Assembly (NCBI GenBank): GCA_021781495.1
Contig: JAJXWS010000009.1
Location: forward strand, 1-57,382
DNA from: Acidobacteriota bacterium
Lineage (GTDB): Bacteria; Acidobacteriota; Terriglobia; Terriglobales; Acidobacteriaceae
Length of the DNA: 57,382 nt
Direction: 5' to 3'
Shown: positions 1 to 7,373 of the stretch, in pieces
How positions within the stretch are numbered: position 1 is the first letter of the stretch
Layout: each line of letters begins with the position of its first letter
Notes under the pieces: generated by a model
Database searches by the model: none
The model's input: only the letters and a program-made list of their open reading frames with translations
Told to the model about the DNA's origin: nothing
Made by a program: the position numbers and the translations under genes

Positions 1-571
1 CGCTCTCGCCGCCGTGCAGGTCCACCGCCATCGAGTTGCTGCCGTCCAGATGCGCATTGCCCGAGAAGACCGCCAGTTCTCCCGGCAGGTTGTCCAGGTC
101 CACGCGCACTACCGTAAAGCCGCTGCCGGTCACCGAGCTGCTGCCAAACTGCACCCGCATCTGCCCGCTCGCGGAGTTGCCCTGCAGCTCAAAGTAGCCA
201 AGGCCGCTGTCCAACTCCACCGCCGTATCGTTCACATTGCCCTGCTGGCGCAGCACGGTCAGCGTCATGGAGCTGTTTGGCGCCAGTCGCGCCACGCTGC
301 CGTCTTCAAACTGCACCTCGGCACGGCCATCTTCGGCGGTCGTAATCCGGGTCCCCTCAAAGAGCGGCGTGTTGACCGGCGCGCGGTCTGCCAGCACAGT
401 ATTGCCCTGCGACAGTTGCACCTGGCCATCCACATCGCTCAGCCGCACCGCACGCGTCCCGGGCTGCTGCGCAGACAAGCTCTGGCCCATCAGCAGAATA
501 CCCGCAGCCAATGTCGCCAGCCCTATGGTCTTCATCCCCAGCCAAGGCCGATTGTTCCAAGCGCTTTTCAT
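1..571 (-). CDS. FecR-domain secreted protein (partial, C-terminus off the left edge)
   Basis: About 190 codons of the N-terminal part are visible and the gene runs off the window. It starts at ATG 571 after a G-rich stretch. A Lys/Arg-containing N-terminus and a hydrophobic segment (MKTIGLATLAAGILLMG, roughly residues 13-29) ending near SLSAQ look like a signal peptide. It is followed by a FecR-like domain (residues about 35-150) with the typical pattern of a threshold value set by input (VRLSDVDGQVQLSQG, TTAEDGRAEVQFEDGS, ARLAPNS). FecR domains bind periplasmic or outer-membrane partners. In Acidobacteriota, secreted FecR proteins without an anti-sigma N-terminal domain are common and their role is unknown. 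I see no anti-sigma helix before the signal segment, so a surface or periplasmic role is more likely than iron-siderophore signalling. The family is clear and the function is not. Confidence 0.8.
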   Translation of the reverse strand, partial: MKSAWNNRPWLGMKTIGLATLAAGILLMGQSLSAQQPGTRAVRLSDVDGQVQLSQGNTVLADRAPVNTPLFEGTRITTAEDGRAEVQFEDGSVARLAPNSSMTLTVLRQQGNVNDTAVELDSGLGYFELQGNSASGQMRVQFGSSSVTGSGFTVVRVDLDNLPGELAVFSGNAHLDGSNSMAVDLHGGES

Positions 572-690
572 GGCGCCCCCACCCTTTCGCCGCAACCGTC
601 CCCCCTGCAACCCTGCGCGTGCGGCACTCCTCAAGCAATTGGACACCGGGTTGAGACAGAAAGTCGCGGCATTTCCGTCCTGCCGGTAAA

Positions 691-1344
691 TTATTTCTCC
701 GTCATCCTCAGCAGCTCCCGGGCCCGCTTTCTCACCCGATCCATCACATCGGAGTCGCTCTCCAGCCGCTCCAGAATCCCCCGGATCGACCCTAGTTGCT
801 GCATCCGGCCATCCTTTGAGGCTTCCGTCACAAACTCCATCTCGTGGTCCAGCCCCAGCGGATCGTGCTGCAGCAGCATCTGCAGCCGCTCCCCCTCCAC
901 AATCGTCGCGGCCACCGCCACCAGCGAGTCGCCCAGAGCCTGTATGTCCTTATCCTTCGAGTAGTTGAACTCGCAGCTTCCCTGCCCCTCCGGACCGCTG
1001 TACGTCAGCTTCTTCCAACCCTGAAAGGCCACCTTCAAATGGCTCTCGCATCCCCCGTTCAGCAGCCCCCGCCGGCGAACCGTCGCAAACGCCCTGTCCG
1101 CAAACGCCCCGGTCAGTTGCACATCCCGGTCAATCGTCACCGGCTCCATGCCTCCCTGCGGATCCGCCGGCGCATTGCCGCGCTCCGCGTGGAAGTGCCC
1201 GCTTCCATCCGGTCGCAGCACCAGCGTCCACTCCGCCGGCATCAGGCTCGGATTCCGGTAGTCCACCCGCAGCAGCGCGCCCTCCGCCCCGCGCGCCGGC
1301 AGCGCAAACCACGCCAGCGCCATCCCCAACAGGAGCAGTCTCAC
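691..1344 (-). CDS. Secreted protein of unknown function, translationally coupled to ruvC
   Basis: 217 residues. The start is a GTG at 1344 whose bases overlap the ruvC stop (GTGA), which argues for translational coupling. Everything upstream in this frame is a shadow of ruvC. The first 20 residues (MRLLLLGMALAWFALPARGA) form a signal peptide with a probable signal peptidase I site at ARGA. The mature part has an N-terminal beta-rich section with a WTLVLRPDGSGHFHAE strand pair, two cysteines (NGGCESH and GSCEFNY) that could form a disulphide, and a helical, charged C-terminus (residues about 170-217). I do not recognise the family. A periplasmic location is inferred. Its coupling to a Holliday-junction nuclease gene probably reflects only gene order. 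Confidence 0.75.
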   Translation of the reverse strand: MRLLLLGMALAWFALPARGAEGALLRVDYRNPSLMPAEWTLVLRPDGSGHFHAERGNAPADPQGGMEPVTIDRDVQLTGAFADRAFATVRRRGLLNGGCESHLKVAFQGWKKLTYSGPEGQGSCEFNYSKDKDIQALGDSLVAVAATIVEGERLQMLLQHDPLGLDHEMEFVTEASKDGRMQQLGSIRGILERLESDSDVMDRVRKRARELLRMTEK

Positions 1345-1850
1345 CGCATACCCTCCTGCTGCATCATCGTTTGCGCCGTATGGATATGGCAAATCGCAAT
1401 CGCTAGCGCATCCGCGGCGTCCGGCGGCTCCGGCAACTCCTTCAGTTGCAGCAGACGGGCCACCATGAACTGCACCTGCTCCTTCTTCGCCAGCCCGTAG
1501 CCCACCACGCTCGACTTGATCCGCAGCGGCGCGTACTCCGCCACCGCAATCCCGCACGCCGCTGCCGCCAGCAGCGCCACCCCACGCACCTGCCCCAGCT
1601 TCAGCGCCGACTTCGCATTCACGGAGTAGAAGACCTCTTCCACCGCCACCACGTCCGGCTGCCAGCGCTGCATCTCGCCGCACAGCTCCGTATAAACCTG
1701 CAACAGCCTCTCCGGCAGCGCCTTCGCCTTCGCCAGCCGCACCGCCCCCAGCGCCTTGCAGGTCAGCCGCGACTCCCGGCCGGAGTCATCCGACTCCACC
1801 ACCCCAAAGCCCGTAATCTCCGTCCCGCAGTCAATGCCAAAGACCCGCAT
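1341..1850 (-). CDS. ruvC: Crossover junction endodeoxyribonuclease RuvC
   Basis: 169 residues, the usual RuvC length. RuvC is the dimeric nuclease that cuts Holliday junctions symmetrically, with RuvAB, at the end of recombinational repair. The RNase H-like fold is evident: MRVFGIDCGTEITGFGVVE supplies the first catalytic Asp (residue 6), VVAVEEVFYS the conserved Glu, and PEPPDAADALAIAICH the two C-terminal Asp residues. The ATG at 1850 is chosen because it sits directly before the catalytic strand; the 33 codons upstream in frame are arginine-rich and unlike the family. No ruvA or ruvB lies in the window. The stop overlaps the downstream secreted protein gene by four bases. Confidence 0.95.
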   Translation of the reverse strand: MRVFGIDCGTEITGFGVVESDDSGRESRLTCKALGAVRLAKAKALPERLLQVYTELCGEMQRWQPDVVAVEEVFYSVNAKSALKLGQVRGVALLAAAACGIAVAEYAPLRIKSSVVGYGLAKKEQVQFMVARLLQLKELPEPPDAADALAIAICHIHTAQTMMQQEGMR

Positions 1851-1910
1851 CGGCGTCAGTGTACCGCAGTGCAAGCCCCTTCGGCTGTGCCGGGCTCTGC
1901 CGCGCATCCC

Positions 1911-1945
1911 CAAAACAAACGCCCCCGGAAAGCATCCGGAGGCGT
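1911..1945 (-). terminator. Rho-independent terminator
   Basis: Ten-base arms (1919-1928 and 1936-1945, one G-U pair) around a 7-base loop. On the minus strand they are followed by TTGTTTTG. The terminator lies 36 bases after the stop of the Gly/Met-rich protein gene and upstream of ruvC, so it separates those two units. Confidence 0.8.
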
Positions 1946-1980
1946 CCATCCCAACCCAGTCTGTCGCGCGCTACCGCCGT

Positions 1981-2586
1981 TTATCCGGCCATCCCGCTCA
2001 TCGCTGCCGACTGCGCCGCCTGCAAGTCCTGGTGAGCCTGCTTATTCGCCTGCTTTGCTGCGCTCTTGGCATTCACGTTCGGCCCGCCCAGCCCCTGAAT
2101 CGCCTTCCCCAGGCTCTGCGCGTTCGATCCCGTCATGCGGCTCTGCAGATCGCTGAAGTTCAAGCCCAGATTCTTCGCCACATGCATCGCTGCCACGCAC
2201 TCGCCCAGATTCTTGAAGCCGCCGCACGCCGTCTGCAGGTTGCCGCCCGGCACCTGGATGCCGCTCTTACCCAGCGCATTCGTCAGCGCCGTATTCACAT
2301 GCTGGTTGCTCAGAACACGGCTCGGCGCCTGCGAGCCCATGTTGCCCACGCCGCTCGGCCTGCCCATTGAGCCCGAGCCCATGCCCTGACCCATGCCCTG
2401 GCCCATGTCTCCAGTCCGGCCCATGCCGCCGCCCGCCGCGCCGCCGCTCATATCCGCGCCCATGCCGGCACCCATGCCACCGCCCATGCCCGCGCCGGAC
2501 GGACGTCCGTGCTGCGCAAATCCCAACGTGCTGAGAGCAAGTACGGCAGCAAACGCAATCAATGTCCTGCCCAGATTCTTCTGCAT
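1981..2586 (-). CDS. Secreted Gly/Met-rich protein of unknown function
   Basis: 201 residues. A signal peptide (MQKNLGRTLIAFAAVLALSTLGFAQ) is followed by a low-complexity region (residues about 26-85) built from short repeats of GMG, GAGMG, GQGMG and GSMGRPSG, with about 15 methionines. The second half is a more ordinary helical domain with two cysteines (LQTACGGFKNLGECVAAMHVA) that probably pair, then an Ala/Gln-rich tail. A good ribosome site (AAAAGGAGGATGGAAGA) precedes the ATG. The Met-rich repeat could bind soft metals such as Cu(I), or could be a simple flexible linker; nothing in the context decides between these. Proteins of this general design are frequent in Acidobacteriaceae. Own promoter region 2587-2740, own terminator at 1911-1945. 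Confidence 0.8.
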   Translation of the reverse strand: MQKNLGRTLIAFAAVLALSTLGFAQHGRPSGAGMGGGMGAGMGADMSGGAAGGGMGRTGDMGQGMGQGMGSGSMGRPSGVGNMGSQAPSRVLSNQHVNTALTNALGKSGIQVPGGNLQTACGGFKNLGECVAAMHVAKNLGLNFSDLQSRMTGSNAQSLGKAIQGLGGPNVNAKSAAKQANKQAHQDLQAAQSAAMSGMAG

Positions 2587-2740
2587 TCTTCCATCCTCCT
2601 TTTGCCAGGCCTTTGTTCGTTCCGGCTTTTAAGCCGCAGGGAACCCTGATGCATTCACCAACCCATCGGGCGGTAACAAGTTGCGAAGGTTTTTTTACAA
2701 GGCTCCTCAAATCACTGCCTGTCTGTCACTTCCGCACCCG

Positions 2741-2782
2741 CAAAAAACAACAACGGCCCGGGAAGCATCTTCCCGAGCCGCT
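2741..2782 (-). terminator. Rho-independent terminator of the small transcript
   Basis: On the minus strand a 12-base stem (CGGCTCGGGAAG paired with CTTCCCGGGCCG, one G-U pair) with a short loop is followed by TTGTTGTTTTTTG. There is no minus-strand protein gene for 384 bases upstream of it, so it must end either the small transcript or read-through from the aldo/keto reductase gene. Confidence 0.8.
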
Positions 2783-2894
2783 GCCGGTGATCTGTTGGGA
2801 TTGGACTAAGGCCATCGCGCTGCCGCGAGTGCCAGTGACCCGGCCGGTAGTCTCTCGTCCGCCGGGGCAAATCTGGGGTCTGGGGCGCGATGCC

Positions 2895-2945
2895 CTAGGC
2901 CTCAGTCACCTCACGTATCGAACAACTGGAACATTCTTTTTGCAT
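2895..2945 (-). CDS. Possible 16-residue peptide behind an unusually long Shine-Dalgarno
   Basis: ATG at 2945 lies 12 bases after AGGAGG, and the frame reads MQKECSSCSIREVTEA before TAG. The two cysteines in CSSC are the only notable feature. The Shine-Dalgarno is embedded in an 18-base stretch complementary to 16S rRNA, so translation initiation could be very strong or the pairing could serve another purpose. There are no homologues I can name. It may be an accident inside a non-coding RNA. Confidence 0.25.
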   Translation of the reverse strand: MQKECSSCSIREVTEA

Positions 2946-2978
2946 CAGCTGGATCAACCTCCTTTCCCGTGTATCGCT

Positions 2979-3008
2979 AACCTAAAACCGCCCCCGGCCC
3001 ATCGTCAA
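2979..3008 (-). promoter_or_regulatory. Sigma-70-type promoter of the small transcript
   Basis: On the minus strand, TTGACG (3008-3003), an 18-base spacer rich in G, then TAGGTT (2984-2979). The predicted start is near 2972, just ahead of the anti-16S segment. The -35 box is one base from consensus; the -10 box is weaker. Confidence 0.45.
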
Positions 3009-3166
3009 GCCCCGATTTCTGCCGAGCCACACACCGCATGGCAAGGTCATGCAACAGCGCGCAAACCTGCATGCGCCACAAGGGACGCATCAACTCCATG
3101 GCCTTCATGGCCCTGCTGTTTCTGTCTTCTCGTGCCGGCCGCGCCCCCGGGGCTTCCGCAGCCGCT

Positions 3167-4048
3167 CTATGCCAATGCAGTGTTCAGGTTATCGATAGCC
3201 TCGTCGATCTCCTGCGTGTTCTTGAAGCCCACCGTCACGCAGTCCACACCTGCATTGTGAAACGCAAAGCGCATCGCGGCCTGCCGGTCTTCGTGGCGAA
3301 CAAAGCTTCCCTCGCCCACCAGCTTCATGCTGACCACGCCCATGCCCTGCTGCTTCACCTGCCGAACGTGCTCCACCACCTCGTGCACATCGCCCAGCCT
3401 GCCGTCATCCGGAACCTGCCCATCCATGTGCACGCCCGTATGATTCATGCGGATCATCGCCACCTGCAGCCATTTGTTGCCCGGCATCTGCCGCAGCGCC
3501 GGAAGCCCATGCACAGAGGCACCCCTCGATCGGATCATCTTCTTCGACTGCGCCTCCAGGACACCGTCCTGCCACCGCGCTGTCTTCGCCACCCAGTCCG
3601 GTGTGTGCTGCCAGTGCAGCAGCATGATGTCGAAGTACTCCGTCTGCGAGGTCCGCAGCATCGCTTCAAACCGTTCCTTCGGGTCCACACCCGGGTCCGT
3701 CGTCACCTTGTTCATCAGCTGGTAGCTCTCGCGCGGCAACCCCTTCAGCGCCTCTCCCAGCATCCCGGGAGTCATATACGCCTCGGCCGTCTCATAGAAG
3801 CGCACGCCCCGGTCATACGCATAGCGCACCAGCCGCGTAAACTCCTTCTGCCCCAGCGCAGCCTGCACATATCCGTTGCGGCTTCCCGTGCCAAACGCAA
3901 GCCGGGTCACCTGCGTGCCGCTGTTCCCCAGCGGAACCATATCCGTCGCGCTGCCCCGCGCAGCATGCAACGGAAGCGAAGAAACACTGGCCAGCGTTCC
4001 AGCAGCCAGCGAGGTCTTGAGGAATTCTCGACGAGAGTAGGGACTCAT
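3167..4048 (-). CDS. Tat-exported aldo/keto reductase family protein
   Basis: 293 residues. The ATG at 4048 follows GGAGGTCCCC. The N-terminus MSPYSRREFLKTSLAAG is a classic twin-arginine signal (SRREFLK), with the cleavage region near LHAARG, so a folded protein is probably exported, consistent with carrying NADP or another cofactor. The body is an aldo/keto reductase TIM barrel: MVPLGNSGTQVTRLAFGTG at its start, GVRFYETAEAY where the family has FDTAEAY, LMNKVTT for the catalytic Lys, and DIMLLHWQH for the catalytic His. The active-site Asp is replaced by Glu and its preceding aromatic is Tyr. The C-terminal NADPH-binding part is short. Substrate unknown. It stands alone, with unrelated neighbours. 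Confidence 0.85.
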   Translation of the reverse strand: MSPYSRREFLKTSLAAGTLASVSSLPLHAARGSATDMVPLGNSGTQVTRLAFGTGSRNGYVQAALGQKEFTRLVRYAYDRGVRFYETAEAYMTPGMLGEALKGLPRESYQLMNKVTTDPGVDPKERFEAMLRTSQTEYFDIMLLHWQHTPDWVAKTARWQDGVLEAQSKKMIRSRGASVHGLPALRQMPGNKWLQVAMIRMNHTGVHMDGQVPDDGRLGDVHEVVEHVRQVKQQGMGVVSMKLVGEGSFVRHEDRQAAMRFAFHNAGVDCVTVGFKNTQEIDEAIDNLNTALA

Positions 4049-4183
4049 GGGGACCTCCAGAGATGGGAAGAGGCAGCCGGCGCAACAAGCCTGCGCAAAG
4101 CCGCCGGCTACAGTTGTATCAAGAACGCAACATCTCTGCCCACTCAATTCCATCAGAGACGCGCTCTATCGCCCATCCGCTCC

Positions 4184-5002
4184 TCACCAGCTATGCAACC
4201 ACTCCTCATCGCGGCCTATGCGAACCCGCATTCGAAATAGCTCGCTCAGTCTCTCTTCCGTCAGCAGCTCTTCCCGCGGCCCATCACCCGCAATGCGCCC
4301 GTCCCGCATCAGAATCACCCGCTCAATCTCCGGCAGAATATCGCCCAGGTGATGCGTCACCAGCACCAGCCCCGTGCCCTCCGCCGCCAGCCGCCGCAGC
4401 GTCTCCCGCAGGTCCCGCTGAGCCGCCAGGTCCAGCGCATTTGAGGGCTCGTCCAGCAGCAGTTGCCGCGGCCTGTGCACCAGCGCGCGCGCAATCATAA
4501 TGCGCCGCTTCTCCCCCGCGGACATCTCGCCCACCAGCTGTTCCGCCAGCCGCGTGGCCTCAATGCGCTCCAGCGCCTCCCATGCGCGCTCCCGCATCTC
4601 CTGCGTCACATGCAGGTTCGGCCACAGCGTCGAAGCAGAAAAGAATCCCGCGATCACCGCATCCAGCCCTGTCGTTACCGCCGTGCGCTCTCCCGGCAAC
4701 TCCATCCCCGTCAACCCCGAGCTCACCACGCCAAAATGCTTCCGCAGCTGCGTCAGGTCCCAGCGGTCGCGGCCAAAGATGCGCACCCGCATGCCCGGCT
4801 GCACCATCGGATAGATCTGGCACGTCATCGCCAGAATCAGCGTCGATTTGCCACATCCGTTCGGCCCCAGAATCGCAACGTGCTCCCCTGCCCGGATCGT
4901 CAGGTTCACGTCATGCAGCACAACACGGTCGCCGCGCGCCACGTTCACGCAGCTCAGTTCCAGAAACTCCTCCGAATCAACCTGCCCGTCGTACTGCGCC
5001 AT
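4184..5002 (-). CDS. ABC transporter ATP-binding protein (stand-alone)
   Basis: 272 residues. It shows all nucleotide-binding-domain signatures: Walker A GPNGCGKST (about residues 46-54), Q-loop region around FGVVSSGL, signature MSAGEKRRIMIARAL, Walker B QLLLDEP and switch VTHHL. The signature begins MSAGE where most exporters have LSGGQ, a form seen in ModF/iron-type ATPases. No permease or substrate-binding gene is adjacent, and the C-terminus ends with RMRVRIGRDEEWLHSW. It could be an orphan importer ATPase or a soluble ABC protein. The gene is divergent from argJ, with a 61-base shared upstream region. Confidence 0.88.
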   Translation of the reverse strand: MAQYDGQVDSEEFLELSCVNVARGDRVVLHDVNLTIRAGEHVAILGPNGCGKSTLILAMTCQIYPMVQPGMRVRIFGRDRWDLTQLRKHFGVVSSGLTGMELPGERTAVTTGLDAVIAGFFSASTLWPNLHVTQEMRERAWEALERIEATRLAEQLVGEMSAGEKRRIMIARALVHRPRQLLLDEPSNALDLAAQRDLRETLRRLAAEGTGLVLVTHHLGDILPEIERVILMRDGRIAGDGPREELLTEERLSELFRMRVRIGRDEEWLHSW

Positions 5003-5063
5003 CGCACCTCCAAAAATACCGGATCAAGATGCTAGATTAAATGGGTTGAATCCCTACACTGAA

Positions 5064-6275
5064 ATGTCCGAAATCTCCCAATTTCTCATCCCCCGGGGCT
5101 TCCGCTTCGGCGCCGCCAAAGCGGGCCTCAAGAAGAGCGGCCGCACTGACTTTGCGCTCATCGTGGCCGACCGCCCAGCCAGCGCCGCCGCCGCCTTCAC
5201 AGCCAACCGCGTCACCGCCGCGCCCCTCATCGTCGACAAGGCTCATCTGCACGCCACCGGCGGCCAGGTGCGTGTCGTGGCCATCAACGCGGGCAACGCC
5301 AACTGCGCCGCCGGGCAGGCTGGTCTCGATGCTGCCCTTGCCACCTGCAACGCCGCCGCCGGCGTCTTTGGCTGCACGGCCCAGCAGGTCTTCCCCTCCT
5401 CCACCGGCATCATCGGCGTACCGCTCCCGGCCGAGAAGCTCATCGCTGTCCTGCCCGCTCTGGCCAACTCGCTCGGCTCCGAGTCCGATCACTTCCAGCA
5501 GCTCGCGCAGGCCATCCTCACCACAGATACAGTGGAGAAGACCGCCTTCGCCCGCATTGAAGTGGACGGCAAAGAGGTGCGCATCGCCGCCACCGGCAAA
5601 GGCGCCGGCATGATTCATCCCCAGCTCGTGCCCCATGCCACCATGCTCGTCTACATCCTCACCGATGCGGCCATCGAGCCCGCCGTCCTCCACGGCTACC
5701 TGCGCAACTCCATCGAGCTCAGCTTCAACCGCATCTCCGTCGATGGAGACACCTCCACCAACGACACCGTCCTGCTCCTTGCCTCCGGAGCCAGCGGCAC
5801 CACCATCGGCACAGGCAACGCCGAGTTCGCCACCGCGCTCAACCACGTCTGCACCTCCCTCGCGCGCCAGATCGTAGCCGACGGCGAAGGCATCACCCAC
5901 GTCGTCGAGTTGCGCATCCAGGGCGCGGCCAGCGACGCCGATGCGCTCCGCGCCGCCAAGGCCATCGCCCACTCGCCCCTCGTGAAAACCGCATGGGCCG
6001 GCAGCGATCCCAACTGGGGCAGGCTCATGGCCGCCATCGGCTACTCCGGCGCCGCCATCGACCCCGAGCGCATCGACATCTGGTTCGGCGACCTCCGCAT
6101 CTGCCGCGACGGCGGCCGCGCAGAAGAGTTCGACGAGGTGGCCGCGCACGCCTACATACAGAAACCCGAGTTCACCATCACCATCCAGCTCAACCGGGGC
6201 ACAGGCTCCTGCGTCTTCTGGACCACGGACCTGACCTACGAGTACATTCACATCAACGCGGACTACTCCACGTAG
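5064..6275 (+). CDS. argJ: Bifunctional glutamate N-acetyltransferase / N-acetylglutamate synthase ArgJ
   Basis: 403 residues, the normal ArgJ length. ArgJ recycles the acetyl group from N-acetylornithine to glutamate in arginine biosynthesis, and in bifunctional forms also uses acetyl-CoA. The start at 5064 gives MSEISQFLIPRGFRFGAAKAGLKKSGRTD, matching the family N-terminus. The chain is made as a precursor that cleaves itself before a conserved Thr in the ATML motif. Here the region is KGAGMIHPQLVPHATMLVYILTD, with three to four residues more than the common KGSGMIHPNMATML. Downstream landmarks are NRISVDGDTSTNDTVLLLASG and the C-terminal AGSDPNWGRLMAAIGYSG. No other arg genes are nearby. 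It is divergent from an ABC ATPase gene. Confidence 0.93.
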   Translation: MSEISQFLIPRGFRFGAAKAGLKKSGRTDFALIVADRPASAAAAFTANRVTAAPLIVDKAHLHATGGQVRVVAINAGNANCAAGQAGLDAALATCNAAAGVFGCTAQQVFPSSTGIIGVPLPAEKLIAVLPALANSLGSESDHFQQLAQAILTTDTVEKTAFARIEVDGKEVRIAATGKGAGMIHPQLVPHATMLVYILTDAAIEPAVLHGYLRNSIELSFNRISVDGDTSTNDTVLLLASGASGTTIGTGNAEFATALNHVCTSLARQIVADGEGITHVVELRIQGAASDADALRAAKAIAHSPLVKTAWAGSDPNWGRLMAAIGYSGAAIDPERIDIWFGDLRICRDGGRAEEFDEVAAHAYIQKPEFTITIQLNRGTGSCVFWTTDLTYEYIHINADYST

Positions 6276-6405
6276 CCCGCCCTGTAAAGGCGTCCGGCGC
6301 GCTTGCCCATGGCCTGGCCTGCCGCGCCTCGTTCCGGTCATCCGCATACGCCGCACGCTGCGGTTCACCGTTTCACCCGCAACAGCCAGTGAGGACATCG
6401 CCACC

Positions 6406-7287
6406 ATGACGGCCAGGAGAGCAGTGCCAGCCAGAACCGCTGCCGCAGAAGCGCCGCAAAAGAGCTTCTCGCTCATCTCCGACGAAAAGCTCATCGCGCT
6501 CTACACCGCCATGCTCCAGTGCCGCATCACCGCGGAGTGGGCCCACGCCGCGCACCGCAAAGCGGGCCACCCTGCCACGCACGCCATCCACGGCCGCGAA
6601 GCCGCCATCGCCGGCGTCATGGTCGATCTCGGCGCAGGCGACGCTCTCAGCACCACCCCGCGCGATCAGGTCGCCGGCACGCTCAAGGGCATCTCACCCC
6701 GCATCCTGCTGCCCGCTGACCTTGCCCGTCCCGCGCATCGCAATTCCACCTCCTCCGCGCAGCCCGCCGATCCGACCGCCATCGGCGTCATCCCGCCCGC
6801 GCTCTCCACCAGCGCCCAGTTGCTCACCGCCTGCGGAGCCGCCTGGGGCCAGCAGACCCGCGCCGAGGGCAAAGTCACCGCCATCTTCTGCGGCGACACC
6901 CATCCACTGCCCCATCTCTGGCATGAGGCGCTCGCCCTCGCCGGACGCCATCAGTTGCCGGTTCTCTTCGTCTGCCAGCACGCGCCCGCTCCCGCCGAGG
7001 CAGAAGCCCACTCCGAGCAACTCGCTGCGCTGGCCAAAACGCATCGCGTCCCCGCCATCACCGTCGACGGCAGTGACGCAGTTGCCGTCTATCGCGTCGC
7101 CTTCGAGTCCCTCTCGCGCGCCCGCCAGGGTCGCGGCCCCACGCTCATCGAGTGCCTTGCCACGCCCTCCGCGCAGGACCCCCTTCTCAACATGGAGAGC
7201 TACCTCGCCCGCAAGGGCCTCTTCCACGCCCAGCTCCGGCAGCAGATCGCGCGCAAACTCCGCAAGCAGCTGCGCGCCGGCGCCTGA
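6406..7287 (+). CDS. Thiamine-diphosphate E1-alpha-like protein, probably inactive
   Basis: 293 residues. The order of segments follows 2-oxoacid dehydrogenase E1 alpha subunits: an N-terminal LIALYTAMLQCRITAEWAH, HAIHGREAAIAGVMVDLGAGD, TACGAAWGQQTRAEGKVTAIFCGD, WHEALALAGRHQLPVLFVCQ, a SEQLAALAKTHRVPAITVDGSD segment, and GRGPTLIECL. The thiamine-diphosphate signature (GDG followed after about 26 residues by NN) is broken: GDT replaces GDG and no NN is present. The region that normally gives the phosphorylation loop and substrate pocket is shortened, with a Pro/Ala-rich insert near residues 105-130. No E1-beta or E2 gene follows. It is likely a non-catalytic paralogue. It ends 86 bases before the Wzi-like gene on the same strand. 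Confidence 0.7.
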   Translation: MTARRAVPARTAAAEAPQKSFSLISDEKLIALYTAMLQCRITAEWAHAAHRKAGHPATHAIHGREAAIAGVMVDLGAGDALSTTPRDQVAGTLKGISPRILLPADLARPAHRNSTSSAQPADPTAIGVIPPALSTSAQLLTACGAAWGQQTRAEGKVTAIFCGDTHPLPHLWHEALALAGRHQLPVLFVCQHAPAPAEAEAHSEQLAALAKTHRVPAITVDGSDAVAVYRVAFESLSRARQGRGPTLIECLATPSAQDPLLNMESYLARKGLFHAQLRQQIARKLRKQLRAGA

Positions 7288-7373
7288 ATCACGAATCGTG
7301 AGCCAACTCTGCATCCCTGCCCCTTAAGCGGCATTTCCCACATCGTCACGACCGCAGAAAATGGAGTGTTAGA

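Larger units (their letters stand above)
2741..2972 (-). ncRNA. Candidate small structured transcript with complementarity to the 16S rRNA 3' end
   Basis: The 580-base gap between 2587 and 3166 holds no convincing gene of normal size. It does hold a complete-looking minus-strand transcription unit: promoter (TTGACG at 3003-3008, 18-base spacer, TAGGTT at 2979-2984), about 230 bases, and a strong terminator at 2741-2782. Within it, 2948-2965 reads AAAGGAGGTTGATCCAGC, the complement of the bacterial 16S 3' tail with one inserted base. Further in, 2899-2906 pairs with 2805-2812, and 2885-2892 pairs with 2813-2820, leaving a 6-base bulge. An inner CCCGGC/GCCGGG stem sits in the loop. It does not carry the conserved cores of SRP RNA, tmRNA or RNase P. 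It could be a new small RNA or the mRNA of a 16-residue peptide (2895-2945). Confidence 0.45.

Noticed and set aside
691..1683. A 330-residue form of the secreted unknown protein
   Set aside because: Its first 113 codons are a shadow of ruvC in another frame, while the GTG at 1344 begins with a signal peptide and overlaps the ruvC stop.
2948..2965. Sequence resembling the 3' end of a 16S rRNA gene on the plus strand
   Set aside because: Only about 17 bases match and there is no upstream 16S sequence, so it is not an rRNA gene fragment. The match is interpreted as a minus-strand anti-16S element instead.
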